Shown here one piece after another: positions 33,524 through 45,157 of a stretch of DNA of 64,000 nt. Location: positions 2,572,338 to 2,636,337 of the forward strand of contig JAJEKV010000110.1 in the NCBI GenBank assembly GCA_021234155.1. Reading direction: 5' to 3'. The stretch is from Isoetes taiwanensis (Eukaryota; Streptophyta; Lycopodiopsida; Isoetales; Isoetaceae). The notes beneath the pieces are model-generated. The model worked only from the letters and a program-made list of their open reading frames with translations, did not search any database and had not been told where the DNA came from. Position numbers and translations under genes: made by a program. Position 1 is the stretch's first letter; each line of letters opens with the position of its first letter.

Positions 33524-36500
33524 CTAGAACTCCTGCCCTTCCATATCAGATCTGACAGGATAATCCAGTCCCTTGAGAACAGGCATTCTTCTTATATCTT
33601 CCTCCGCATACATTGGAAGGAACCAATATAGCCGTCGCGTCCCAAAAACCTTCAAATAAAAAAACATGAATCCATTATTGTTTTTCATAGATATACTTCC
33701 AATGTAAGAGGAACTTCTGCTGACAAACCTGCTCAAAATTTCTCCTGCGCCCTAGGTCATACCTCCACCTTGCTGTCGTTTTTTTCTCATAGGCCTATTG
33801 AGGTAGATGATCCATTTTAGAGAATGGCTATGACATATCAGTGCACCAATGTTCTAAAAAGGTATTACCTCTATAGTGGTTGTGTTGCCCGCCACAAGAG
33901 AAACATGCATGATAAGGAAGCCCAAGACACTCAGTGCAAAAGCTAAGTCTAGCACTGAACAGACATAAGAGCCTTGACGTTAATATCAGCACAGTTATGG
34001 AGAGGAGAAATTAAGATGTCAGATATAGAAAGTTACCAAACCCAAGAAATGTAGTTGCCAGGTTTCCTGGTGCAGTAGAATCAGGGTTGTCGTCTGAATC
34101 TGTGAAAAATGATATAAAATGTGGCAACAAGGAGACACTTACTAGCGTTGTCTCCAAAAATGTATAGAACTGAAAGAAGAAAAACAGAATTGTAAGTTAC
34201 AATATGAATCAGCCATCAAATACGAAGACAAAGAAAATTCTTGTACCCATTAATCCACCCAGAATCGTCTATGTTTGTTACATTTTCTTGGCTTTAGACA
34301 TTGCTAGCATAGTCCATGGATAGAATAGCTTCCTGGTCTATACACATGTCTATACATCCTATAGGAATAAGCATTCACTTCAAGAACTGTAACCCACATA
34401 CAGACATATCCTACTTGTCAAACATTAATGAAAGACCAACGAGGTGTTCCACACCCAGGTGCCCTGGTTGAGATAAAAATGAAAAAAGTTTTTAAGCTTT
34501 GAGAACCCGATGATTACTTATTTAGGTGGATAGTTTCATAATAACAATCAAACGGAAATTATAACATGGAAAACATTGTACAAGTGGAAAAAACTATAAG
34601 AACCTCAGAAAGACAAAATCAGAAGCTCCATTTAGGTCCTAATAACAAATCATGGAGAGATAGTGACCAAGAAAAGAAGAAACGCTTTGTAATTACGCGC
34701 ACCCACGCAATTTACAACCCAAACACAATGATGGTCCATCTTCAACACACAACGTCCACCTAGAGAAGCAAACAAATAAGTAATAAGTGATATGCAAAAA
34801 GAAAGCAGCATTTGTCTCAATTACCCTAATCAGAAAAAGTAAGGGGCAGAAAACATACTTACACAAGTACGAAATGTTATGTGTGAAGTTTTTAATTTTG
34901 TATAATACCCTACTCAAAGGCAGATTACTTTCTTGCTCAATAGGAATGATAACGCCAACCACCAGTAAGCAAAAATCAAGTCCTAGAACAGAATCATCTA
35001 GTTCTATTTCTACAGGAATATCTACAAACGTTTAAAAACGTAAAGCAGGCAGCAAAGGAAAAATATGAACAGTCATTCAAGAGAGAAAACAAGACCAGCA
35101 TCACCTCGTCCCTTGCACGAGCAGCTAGGAAGAGCCAAATTATTCTGTTTTCTTAACTTCTAATGTTTCAGTTTGTTCACTTTTATGCAAACCTTTAGGC
35201 ACATTGTACCTAGCTGATGTAATAATCGGTCTCATCGACCCAAGCAGTTTCGGGCAGGCATTAAGATAATCATTCTTAAACAACACATATCAATACCCAA
35301 TGAGGGCCATCCTGCCTAGAAAGCTTCTAAGAATGCCTCAAACAAGTATTCTGTCACAGTCAATGCAAAGCTTGTAACACTAATAAAAGTTTTTCCTCAA
35401 GAAGCCAATTTAAACCCAATCTTCAGATGAAGAAGCATCAACACGCCAGAAGTTGCAGCCGAAAACAAAATTTATAACGGCAGACATAATGTTAGATTTC
35501 ATCTCATTGACTCTTGAACTTTGGCGCTATTAAAAAAGAAGTGGAAAAAACTCAAGAAAAGCATTTTGTGGAAGCCTGACAGCAATACATATTATCCAGC
35601 CACTTTACTGAAAAAGATGCTTTATGCAATATACCCAGCACACTATATGTTGGCATAGTGTTTATTCAGCTGGTTCCACACTTCTCAATTCCTATTAATA
35701 TTCTGTTATATTCTTATCCCACGTGCAAGTTTTTAAATACAGGCCAATGATTGAATTTAGAGATTCCCTAATGTTTTCAAAATTAGTGCCTTCAGGGCAA
35801 GTCTAGAAAAAACTAGGTCACAATTCTACAAGCTTCTGGCTCCTTCGATAATGCTAAATGCTGATAACTGTGGTTGTGGCCTTCACAAATTTCTGTATAG
35901 CTATTCTCCACCTTACATCCTATCATAAATCTCAAAACAGAGTAGATAACTTACAAACAGAACAGTGATGACAGCGAGGTGGTTTGAATTGGCCACACTT
36001 TCTGCAGAAGCGAACCCGTGGACTATCAAGTGTGCTGTTAGTAACAGATGCTGGTAGGTTTAAGCCAGTTCCTGCAGTGGCTGAAGCAGACAAAGGTGCT
36101 GTTTGTGCTTCAATGTCCTCATCATCCACAACAGGTCTCCAATCTTGTGGAACACTCCCAGGATCTGTGAGGACCACAATAAAGTATGACCAAAGGAGCA
36201 TAGCAAGCTGCATCCCATCAGACATGTCAGCTCCTGTACAACAATATACAAGGATAGAAATATGTAATAAACTACTTGAAGAATTTACCACATACTATGC
36301 CCAGTCCAAACTAATGAAACTTTGATGGATGCTTTACATATAACATATCAGAATATTAAAATTTTCATGCTTGGTTCATTTACAGTGTAATTGGCCTGAG
36401 GCCAACTGCTACACTTGGTAGAAGCTTGGCTGTTATTAATTGCACTAAAACTTCAGCTAAGTAGCTGAAACAATAAATTAAGCTTACCAGACCATGGAAC

Positions 36501-36676
36501 GCCATTAGCACAACCAGTGCTACTGCGGTTTTGGAGCCTCCTTGCAAAAGATCTGGGCCATAGTTAGAGATCACAACTGCATAATAAGAGACTGAGACGA
36601 TGGCCAGAACAACAAGGATCATCACGGATCCTATAACTCGAAGGCCTGTACATAGTTTGAAGACGTTCCATGCCAT
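33524..36676 (-). CDS. DHHC-type protein S-acyltransferase (PAT13-16 group), complete seven-exon gene
   Basis: A membrane palmitoyltransferase that attaches acyl chains to cysteines of target proteins. Minus-strand exons: 36676-36488, 36207-35955, 34759-34668, 34169-34037, 33954-33869, 33794-33729 and 33649-33524. All splice sites are GT..AG and the phases agree, giving 314 residues. The N-terminus [13 protein letters not shown] is typical of the Arabidopsis PAT13/14 group. Two membrane segments precede the DPG motif (LTDPGSVP). The Cys-rich domain ([22 protein letters not shown]) runs into DHHC at 156-159 (KMDHHCVW). Two further membrane segments follow (from FLLFLFYTF; from [10 protein letters not shown]), then the TTxE motif (TTIE) and a conserved tail ([16 protein letters not shown]). 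All key residues are present. The start is the first in-frame ATG. A partial second copy lies at the window end. Confidence 0.96.
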
Positions 36677-37496
36677 CAAGACCGAAGATTTAAGTATAAA
36701 TCCGACCAGCCTTGAACGCCCAGCAAGGCTGGCCTGATTTTTGCCTGCTACCCCTATTTTGCCACTTCAATCCACAATGTATTCTAAATCCGATCTGCAA
36801 ATAGCAAGATCTATATAAAACGGCAATTATCATCTGGAGGATGGGAATCAAAATGTATCATTTCTCAACATTTTATGAACGAAGAAATAGGTCAGGTGCA
36901 ATTCTCGATATTTGACCTAGAAGCACTCATGCTCGATAGATCAATATCATTTTACGGAGCGCAATATGAAAGTTTGAAGAAGGAGCGTCGAGAAACGAGA
37001 AAGCGTTGAAGAGAGTTGCAGGTCCAGAGAGGAACAGAGCCGCGAAGTTGTATGTCGAGAAATTACCCTTTTTTTTTGCCCCCGTTTTTCCTTAGCCTAA
37101 TAACTTTTCATTTTAGATGATTTTTGGAAGATGGCCATTATGTGGCCGAAATTTGAAATGTTAATTTTATAACGTAAGGTTTTCAATGGTTAGTATGGGT
37201 ATTCGTATGAAAATGCGGTAGCAATTGACGGTGGCATTATGGATTCGAAATATGGGAATCTAGGGCTGGCATATGTTCCTGGGTTGGTCGGAACTGGGAG
37301 TTTTCACGTGGTCTGGAGTTGGGCATGGCGGAAATGGCGATGGCGGCACCGGGTATGTGTCTTGGTTGTGTGATTGTTTCTGTTTTGGGCCACAGAATAA
37401 GGAGGGGTCGTTTTGGTTATTCGGAAGCCCATCTGCAGTTTTGTGTGAGCGGATTTCTGTCACAGGTAAGGCCGGTTTGTTGCTTTTATTTTGTTT
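36677..37496. other. Intergenic region between the S-acyltransferase and the HUH element
   Basis: This should hold the 5' UTR and promoter of the minus-strand S-acyltransferase (from 36677 up) and the 5' end of the HUH element. I could not identify a TATA box or element terminus with confidence. Frames at 37260-37600 appear to be chance readings. Confidence 0.4.
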
Positions 37497-38402
37497 ATGA
37501 TGTCTTTGAAGAGAGAGGCGAGGAAAGGGAAGGGTGTTGCTTGGTCTGTGCCTCCTTCTCTGAGTTCTTTAAAAATCGGCTCCTCTGGAGAGCCTCAGAC
37601 TAGGGGACATGCTGTTGGTTGTTCTCTTGATCAGGATTGGAGTGCCATAGATGTCAGTGTCACCTTGGGTTTGTCTGGGCAAGATGCGCCCACGAGTTTT
37701 TATGATGCTCTTGTTAAGTTTTGCAATCGAAGGTGTTTGGCTGGAGCTGTGGCCATGGATCGTGGTGCAAATGTTGATCACTTGCACTGCCAGGTTGTTT
37801 TCAGAGCTTGGTTCAAGAGCCCCAAGGCCATGAATGATGCCATAAAAAAGGATTTCAATTGGGTTTCAAAGCCACCGGGTGTGATTTTGATATGCAAAGC
37901 CCTTAAAAAACACTGGCCTTCATTGTTTTGAAGGTATGATTGGGTACTGTATGAAGGATGTTGGGAAAGTACATTATGTTTATCATCTCCATAATGTGAG
38001 TGAGGTTGCTATTGAGAAAGGAAAAGATTTGTATTTGAGATGTGGTGATACGAAGAATCTTGTTGTGCTTGACAATAAAAACCTCTTGAATCAAGCTGCA
38101 CATTTTGTGAATTACCATGGGAATCGTAAGTTGACTGCTAGTCTATTGTATACCTTGGCTAGGATGATTCGATCTGGAAAATTTACCCTGTCTCGTTTCT
38201 GGATCATTCCTTCAAACACGGCTCATATCAATAAGCATCGTGTTCGGGCTGCCTGGAGAGTGCTGCTGAACCCTAGTCACTGCATGCCGCAGATATGAGG
38301 ACGATTCTATTTGGTTTGCTGGCAGGCTTTGTGCGTGTGGAGAGGAATGGGCCTGGGCGCAGGCATTATTGGGATGATTTGCTATTTCCTGATGATGAAT
38401 AA
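37497..38402 (+). pseudogene. HUH (Rep-type) endonuclease, Replitron-like transposase, two frame breaks
   Basis: Three overlapping frames encode one protein-like sequence: 37497-37931, 37936-38298 and about 38295-38402. Motif I reads VSVTL (about 37650). Motif II HLHCQVVF carries the two metal-binding His (37779-37787). Motif III is YCMK at 37945-37956, the single-Tyr YxxK form of Rep proteins that nick DNA and bind its 5' end covalently. Motif spacing (about 43 and 55 residues) fits Rep. No helicase domain follows. Instead there is a ~110-residue C-terminal region (LDNKNLLNQAAHFVNYHG...) and an acidic end (WDDLLFPDDE). Frame break 1 sits at a T run (37926-37929), and break 2 near a CAG at 38289-38292. 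Family assignment to Replitrons is inference. Helitrons are unlikely because the helicase is missing. Confidence 0.72.
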
Positions 38403-38486
38403 AGCTTACAAAATTAGTTTTGTATAATACCCTAATGGTTGTTATTTCTTGATGATGAATGAACCTTACAAAATTAGTTTTGTATT
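38384..38486. repeat. 61-bp tandem duplication at the 3' end of the HUH gene
   Basis: Two copies of a ~42-bp block (ATTTCYTGATGATGAAT, then CTTACAAAATTAGTTTTGTAT) start at 38384 and 38445. The block includes the stop codon region, and its second half is a hairpin-like word (TACAAAATTAGTTTTGTA). Confidence 0.9.
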
Positions 38487-39340
38487 GGGGAAGGGTATCT
38501 TTGGCATGGCTTGGACTATGATTTAGGCATTGTATGATATAAAAATTGTGATTTTTTTTTGGAGATTGAGCAGCTTTTTGTGTTTTTGCATGTTTTTTCT
38601 AATCCTAGATACAAGGATCAAACGTCCTAATTTCCAATGGTTTGCAAACCGTATGGGCTGGGAAGTTGCTATAATTGGGTTTTTCTTGGGCAATGAACCA
38701 TTGGGTGTTTGTGTGTTTTTTTGGGTATTTTTTGATGGGCAAGGGATTTTCTCATGGCAGAGGTGCAAGCTTGGGTCAAACATATCAGGTAGGCCTGGAT
38801 TGTTGGGAACTTCTATTCCAGTACGGTGCTTCTAAATCCTATCTATTTGGTCTGGTGTTGGTGGTATTTGGTGTTTGTTTTGGTTGTGGAGTCCAAGTCT
38901 GTGCCTCCGACCTGCTTTTGTCCCTTGTGATTATGTTCTAGTTTTTTGTGAGATGATGATATCTCTGCCTGATAAGGGCGGTTGCAATGATTTGGCTTGT
39001 AGTGGAAGCTTTGTAGTGGGCTTCTGAGATTTGGTTTTGTTTAGATATATTCCTTGTCTTTACAATTTTTGTTTGCAGATGGGTTTCCAGAGGAAGAAAG
39101 GTTTGAGCTAGTGGAAATTGCAAGGCCTGATAACTCAGTTCCTTCCAGACTAGTTTCTGGTTTTGGCATGCCCTCCTCTCGATCCTATTGAAGCCCCAAT
39201 CCTCTTTAACTAAAAGCCCCACATTTGCCGTGCATGTGACTCCCAAGTGTCTGGCATGTGCGGACCTTGGAGATTGAAGAGCTTCTAAATGTGGATGGTT
39301 CTTGTGGCAGGCTATCTGCCTTTGTTGGTCATCTTTGTGA
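38487..39340. other. No recognisable gene
   Basis: GT-rich sequence with several short frames on both strands and no domain. It may still belong to the 3' part of the HUH element, whose terminus I could not locate. Confidence 0.35.
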
Positions 39341-39345
39341 ATTCC

Positions 39346-39475
39346 AAGGAAACTACATTAAGTTTCTCTTGAAACTACATTAGGTTTCCAAAGAAACTTA
39401 AACTACATTAGGTTTCCAAGGAAACTACATTAGATTTCTCCAAAGTTTTAAATTTGGATAGGAAACTTTATAAGG
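39346..39475. repeat. Minisatellite of GAAACTACATTAGGTTTCC units
   Basis: Four to five imperfect copies of GAAACTACATTAGGTTTCC in tandem with variable spacers. Each unit has complementary ends (GGAAAC / GTTTCC). Confidence 0.85.
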
Positions 39476-40600
39476 TTTCCATTTTGTAAAAATAAAATGG
39501 AGGAGTGTAGGCACGTGTAAGATCTTGTGGCACATATGCAAGATTGTATGACAACATGCATTAAATGGTGTCCTCTTAGCTTAAAAAGCACGCTTAACAT
39601 TTTGAATTTGAAGGGGAATCTTCGCGGAACACGATTTGTCTTATAGATAACGATCTAGAAGCTATTGTGCTCCATGTAGCATCCAAGGCCAACCTGTGTA
39701 TGCATTACCGAAGTCGAGATGCATGTTGCATATTGTAGTTGTCCAAGCTTTGTCTCCGTGATGCAAGCACTTGGTGGCATTAGAGTATTTTTGCCATGCA
39801 CTATCCTAACATCTATAGGAGTTGTACCCTATGGCGCACTCCTAGGTGAGCATATCGATGGGCCATGGATGGCACCCACACAGAAGGACTCTACGGGAAG
39901 TCGCCTCACTTTAGTGGTAAAGAAACAAGAGACACTTGACGAAGTGGTGCAAAGTGACCACAGAGCAGCTTGCAAGGGTGCAAAAGGCAAGGGAAGAGGA
40001 GATCGAACAAATTATCCAAGATGTCGACGAGACCTCGTGGTACTAGGTTCTAGGAATAGTAGGCCAAGACTGCGGAAGTTCAAGGGATCATATGCACAAT
40101 CACGTCGGCCGCGACGAGCTCCTCTTTACACTCCTAAAATGCTGTGCCCTTTATGGAACAACCACCTTTACAAACCGAGTAGACCAAGGGGTGGTTTGTC
40201 ACGAGGAGTTATGATGAGAGTTTGACCACAATGTCACTCGATATCGATATATGTTCATTGTTTTAGTAATTAATGTTAAAATGCATGTTGTACAATATTG
40301 TTGTGAATGGATGAAGAAGGTTTTCACAAGGAAAGAAGAAAGTTTTGTGTTTTCGTGACGCTAACACGTATTATAAGAAATGGTGGCCAAATAAACACAC
40401 ATAATATATGACACCAAAGGTAAAGTATGACATAAATACTCAAGATATAACAACATTCACCATGACTCGAGCTGTATAAACGCCAACCAAAGTGCATAAA
40501 GCAATCCAATAGCGTAAGAAATAACACGCCGCCCAAAGGTAACATCAATGTCGATAAGAACCATTCCTCGACCAATCTAGAACCATGAAAAATCAAGTGG
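39476..40600. other. Unassigned sequence with one 168-codon open frame
   Basis: The frame 39719-40225 (plus) has no recognisable domain. Its C-terminal half is Arg/Lys/Gly-rich. Codon pattern and lack of family resemblance give little support for a gene, and it may be part of a degenerate repeat. Confidence 0.2.
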
Positions 40601-40864
40601 TTACACGCCTAAGAATAGTCTTTATTGAACTATGAAACATAAGTGATAGATGAAGTGGTACCGAATCAGAGTCGGACGATCATGAATGAATAGAGCATTC
40701 ACCGTGAGACGATAGATAATGCAAAGATGAACGCCTACGCTTGGCATCATCTATCCGATGTGGTATACCATCGATCGGATGGAATGGGGTGCAAGGGCAT
40801 CTCAGCCTCGTAGGTGCCCTCTTATCGACAAATAAGCTCTAAACATTCTAATCATCGGGTTATT

Positions 40865-42900
40865 TTAGTACAAGCTTAAATGAGCTGCTACGGGCGTGTG
40901 TGTACTGCTCAAGTCCTCTACATCCTGACGCCATGGCCCCAAGATAGAGTCAAAAGACAACCAAGATGATATCACATCGTCTTCAAACTCAAGTATGGGA
41001 GCAATATCTTCATCAAGCACCAGCAGGTACAACCACCAATGTCCACTAAAACAAGGCATGGATTAGTACATATATTATAAGAAGTATGAACTAATCTAGT
41101 TGTACTTACTTGTGCACCATCGCCAAAATGTCGCTTCTTACGCTCTCCCACTCTATCTCTCGACCATAATTGTCACTTTAATAAGTGGCCCAACCGGGCC
41201 CTAACATCCCTCTCGAAAGAAGATCCTGCACCAACATGCCGAAGTGCAGAGGATGTACGTAACACGATGGCACATGTGTAAAATGTGGGATCCACAAAAA
41301 TTACTCGTCTACGATCCTCATCAGACAACAAGTGTCAGATGATCCTAAAAACATACGAACCCTCGCCAAGTTACAAAAAATACTATGATAAAATAACAAG
41401 CATAAATAGCTAGGCACTCACATGATATAATGACGCATGTGCCAATCTCCCAGCCATCTATCATATGCCCTATCCAAGAAATCTGTAGTCATCCCAAAAG
41501 AAGATTGTGGACAAAGGGGTGACACGATCCAAGCTCCAAAACTCTCCTCAGATACCCCCAAAAGACGACATGGTGAAGATAGCCATGAGGTTCCCACTCC
41601 TATCCTATGGCAATCCTCACGCGGTAATCCGCCGTAACCAACGCTAGGGTTCTAAAAAGCCGCCTCCAGCCTCAACCAAGAGGGTGCTCGTGCCTCCCCG
41701 CCCCTCCTCGTAAGCCCATGCACGAGGGGTACAAAGACCGACTCATGTAAAATGCACCTCGATGTGCCCGTGGTAGGATCCCATGTCCAAGAAGCCTCTA
41801 TCAAATACCCACCCGCCCGGGTGATAATTGTGTCCAATCCCTGCAAGTGGGGGGTATGGTGTCACTACTCCCCGCTTATCTCCATATGTTGACACCCTCT
41901 ACCTGCTTCAAAAATCACCTCTACCCTACCCCTACCCCACTCCCACTGCTCCCCCCCTCCTCCCTCCTCCCTCTCCCTCTCCCCCCTCCCTCCCTCGCCT
42001 CTTCCACCGGGTCTCGGGAGCCTCCGCATACTAGACAATGGCGAAGGCCTCATCTGCTGCAAAGCAATCCTATCTTGTACCTCATAAAATCGAAATCAAG
42101 TGCCTCAAGTGAGTGTGTTTCACTGGCCGCATGTCCCATGCCATGTCTAGGTGCAAGTGCATCAAGTGAATCTTCTAATCCTACTGGAAAACCTAAGTGC
42201 CTGTAACTAAACTAGGCACCATCATGGAAATATATGGCATAAAAATTAGGCAAGGGTGGACGATGGCTCATCATAGTAGATGAAATGTCACTAAATGACA
42301 AAGTAGTATGTGGTACGAGCCAGCCACTATGGGAAGACGGAAATGAAGGCAAGGTTGTTGATACGCATGGTAAAAATAGAAGTGGTAGGATGGAAGGTAG
42401 GAGGCAAGTGGGATTGTGGAAGTGGAGGCGAGAGGCAATGGAAACGCGGGAAGGGGGGGGCTGACATCCAGACTGATGATAGCAGTAGTGTGATGGGATA
42501 TGGGAGCACCGCTATGGATAGGCACCCTCCCAATGTACGCATCCACATCAACAAATTGCTGTACCGGAAGGAATGAAGTACTAGGAGATGTGCCAACAAG
42601 TGTAATGCGAGGGGGTATATAATCTCTCCCATCCTCCATAGTAGATGAAGTGGAGGGACAAGCAAGTCCTCAGCCTACCCCGATATCCTCACCCCTTCTC
42701 AACTCGGCCATCCGGCCGTGGTCTATATGTAATGAGTCTACGACCATCATAAGCCACCCTCAAGATCCTCATCCTCCCTCAACATCCTCATGCCCATGTC
42801 TCCTCATGAGCCTAGCCTCTATCTCTCGTCTACGCTGCTCTCGCCTCTAGCTGCACACACATCCAACAGCCTCAGATTTGCTCATCCATCCATTGGTCCC
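40865..42900 (-). pseudogene. Unrecognised degenerate minus-strand coding region
   Basis: Several minus-strand blocks read like protein in consecutive order. About 42850-42700 gives EQRRREIEARLMRRHGH. 42664-42271 gives MEDGRDYIPPRITLVG followed by a Pro/Ser/Thr-rich stretch. 41846-41652 gives EASWTWDPTTGTSRC. 41640-41430 gives FLDRAYDRWLGDWHMRHYIM. 41345-41165 gives LLSDEDRRRVIFVDPTFYTC. 41059-40865 gives EFEDDVISSWLSFDSILG. Intervening segments have stops and could be introns. The style resembles repeat-borne plant proteins of the plant-mobile-domain type, but I could not match any defined domain. It may be an unclassified DNA transposon gene. Confidence 0.3.
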
Positions 42901-43051
42901 TTCGCGGAGCAACCCGGTTAGCTCTAGTGGTGGGCGGTTCCGCTTCCATATCATTCCACTCTACAGCCCATCCGTAGGCGTGTTTCTAGCCCTATACTTC
43001 CTCTCTTGTTGGCTAATCAAGTAACCGGGCCTTTGCTACACTTTTTTTGTC

Positions 43052-43205
43052 CACGATGCGCTCTTCTCCCTTTTTTTTTCCCCAGATTGCATCATCTATA
43101 GGGACATCCTCATTGGTACACATCAAGCCTTGTCCACGCATGCGCCTCTTCTCCCTTTCTTTTCCCCCAGATTGCATCATCTATAGGGGCATCCTCACGC
43201 TCTTA
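43052..43205. repeat. 84-bp direct duplication
   Basis: Two copies of a block of about 65 bp (CTCTTCTCCCTTT, a T/C run, then CCCAGATTGCATCATCTATAG and GG.CATCCTCA), offset by about 84 bp. Confidence 0.85.
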
Positions 43206-43554
43206 CGCACCTCGCACGAGGAACCCAAGGCACCTCACGTGCTTATCCCTCCTCGATGGATAGCTGCCCCCGTGATTGTCATCCCCAAATACCCTCCCCA
43301 CCATGGTCATGGGTATGAGTGCACCCATCAAATATGCAAAACCACCTGTCCCGAGATGTGGCAAATCGCCCATGAATAGTCGTTGTTAGACTAATGATCT
43401 TCCATAACCCTAATTCAAACACAAATATTAATGCTAAGATGAGAGGCTACTATGATTTCAAAAGGAAATTTGAAAAATTTATATCCTAACCTATATACAT
43501 CTTATGATCTAAATCTATTATAATACCTCCGATAATCTAAATCTATTGACTAAA

Positions 43555-43897
43555 ATGAAGGAAGGAAGGAAGGAAGGAAGGAAGGAAGGGAAGGAAGGAA
43601 GGAAGGGAAGGAAGGAAGGAAGGAAGGAAGGAAGGAAGGAAGGAAGGAAGGAAGGAAGGAAGGAAGGAAGGAAGGAAGGAAGGAAGGAAGGAAGGGAAGG
43701 GAAGGAAGGAAGGAAGGAAGGAAGGAAGGAAGGAAGGAAGGAAGGAAGGAAGGAAGGAAGGAAGGAAGGAAGGAAGGAAGGAAGGAAGGAAGGAAGGAAG
43801 GAAGGAAGGAAGGAAGGAAGGAAGGAAGGAAGGAAGGAAGGGAAGGAAGGAAGGAAGGAAGGGAAGGAAGGAAGGAAGGAAGGAAGGAAGGAAGGAA
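43555..43897. repeat. (GAAG)n microsatellite, about 340 bp
   Basis: About 85 tandem GAAG units with a few GGG interruptions. The long Lys/Glu/Gly/Arg frame on the plus strand and Phe/Leu/Pro/Ser frames on the minus strand are artefacts of the repeat. Confidence 0.98.
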
Positions 43898-43929
43898 CTC
43901 ACACTTCATCAGCCTGTGTCGATGTTTGA

Positions 43930-44773
43930 TGGCATCGCCACACCAACTCCCTCTTGTTCCGAAGTCTTTATAGCCATCCCTATGGTAAAGCTTAGAAAAT
44001 TTATGTTTTAGTTAGAAGACCATAAATATTGTATGCACACAATTAGACAATTGCTAATACATCCTATTAACCATATATATACACTCTTAAACTATTGTAA
44101 ATCCACACAAAAATAGAGTGTACAATTGCTTTTTATTTCAATATTAAGCAACAAGCTCAGCCTAATATTGAGCAACAAGTTTAAATCTAATTCCATGTTT
44201 TTAAATCAAAGTGTATTAAAATAATAAGGTGAAGCTTTAATACAAAGTCTTAAGGGGTTGGGATTCATGCACCCAAAGATCCCCCGTGAAACAAAACATA
44301 GGGCAGAGCATTCTCGCCGAACCACCTAACATCTTCAAACTATTTCAAATCGGGGCAGAAAGCATTCCTCAGGTGACCATCGATCATTACGGTTCTTGTT
44401 GTTACAGTTATCTTCCAAATTTTCCCCTTGTTGAGTTTCTTGAATCTACAAAGAATGGCTCACAAGCATCATAATCGGTTTTTCTGTTAATGCTATTCGC
44501 AAATATCAAATTCAGGAAAATGATTATCAAATATGATCGCTTGTAATAACTGCTGGACTAAACGCTTCCATGTCTAAGGGCCCCGCTATAATATCTTTCC
44601 TTTTATGTCGCGGTATTAATCGCAATCTTGAACAGTTCTCGCACTATGAAGTAAAAATGTTTTTGCATTTTGTTAAATCAACTCAAATAGGGAATTGAGG
44701 GCCGCATCATTTGCTTTGTAACGAGCAAATATTTGATCGCATGTGTCAAAATCCTAAGGAGGAGCTCCCATAT
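43930..44773. other. No recognisable gene
   Basis: AT-rich sequence without identifiable domains on either strand. Confidence 0.4.
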
Positions 44774-45157
44774 TTAACGCCTCTTCGCTTTTAGAGCCAC
44801 ATTAGTACCAAGATTGGACATATCCTTGAGCAATAAGCCATGGTTCCAAGCATGCTCAATATAAGACAAATGCAAGATGCCATGGCTATGGACGACAAGG
44901 ATCCCCCCATTAGATTTTGGGCTAGCAATCGGGCCCAAAATCGCCGCGGTATGTGATTGCTTTCCCCAAATAAAACGCCTGCTTATATTCCATAATACAT
45001 ATCCAACACTATGACCGATCCTAAACAAATGTAAAAATCGTGAAGAAAAGGCCTTGTTTAGGCATTGATCTGAGCATTGTTCCAAATCCCAAGATCTAAA
45101 TGATTGTGGAGCCGGAAATCCTTTGCATGCATTTGTCCTTTGCGCTAAATTGGTCAC
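44774..45157 (-). pseudogene. Possible LINE reverse-transcriptase C-terminal fragment
   Basis: The minus-strand 127-codon frame contains ISRRFIWGKQ and, about 20 residues on, PIASPKSNGGILV, then HLSYIEHAWNHGLL. Plant LINE ORF2 proteins downstream of RT carry a block of the form F(L/I)WG....W..IC.PK..GGLG followed by N.ALL.KW.W. The match is partial, and upstream RT blocks are not visible. It would be a different, older LINE from the one at 17-21 kb. Confidence 0.4.

Larger units (their letters stand above)
18221..34960 (+). repeat. Segmental duplication, copy 1
   Basis: Collinear with 47423-64000 at an offset of about 29.19 kb at the left and 29.05 kb at the right. The match begins inside the LINE endonuclease (shared word CTTTAGTTTACTTGATT) and runs to the end of the window, so its true right end is not visible. 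Unaffected stretches are almost identical. The clearest structural difference is a 97-bp segment (25782-25878) present only here. Confidence 0.95.

Noticed and set aside
37497-38402. Endogenous geminivirus-type Rep integration
   Set aside because: The HUH motifs resemble Rep, but there is no helicase domain, coat gene or viral intergenic hairpin. The C-terminal region is unlike viral Rep. A transposon origin is simpler.
41847-42206. Pro/Leu/Ser-rich plus-strand frame
   Set aside because: It is a low-complexity pyrimidine-rich stretch and antisense to the more protein-like minus-strand blocks.
43546-43929. Long open frames of Lys/Glu/Gly/Arg (plus) and Phe/Leu/Pro/Ser (minus)
   Set aside because: They are translations of the GAAG microsatellite in several frames, not genes.
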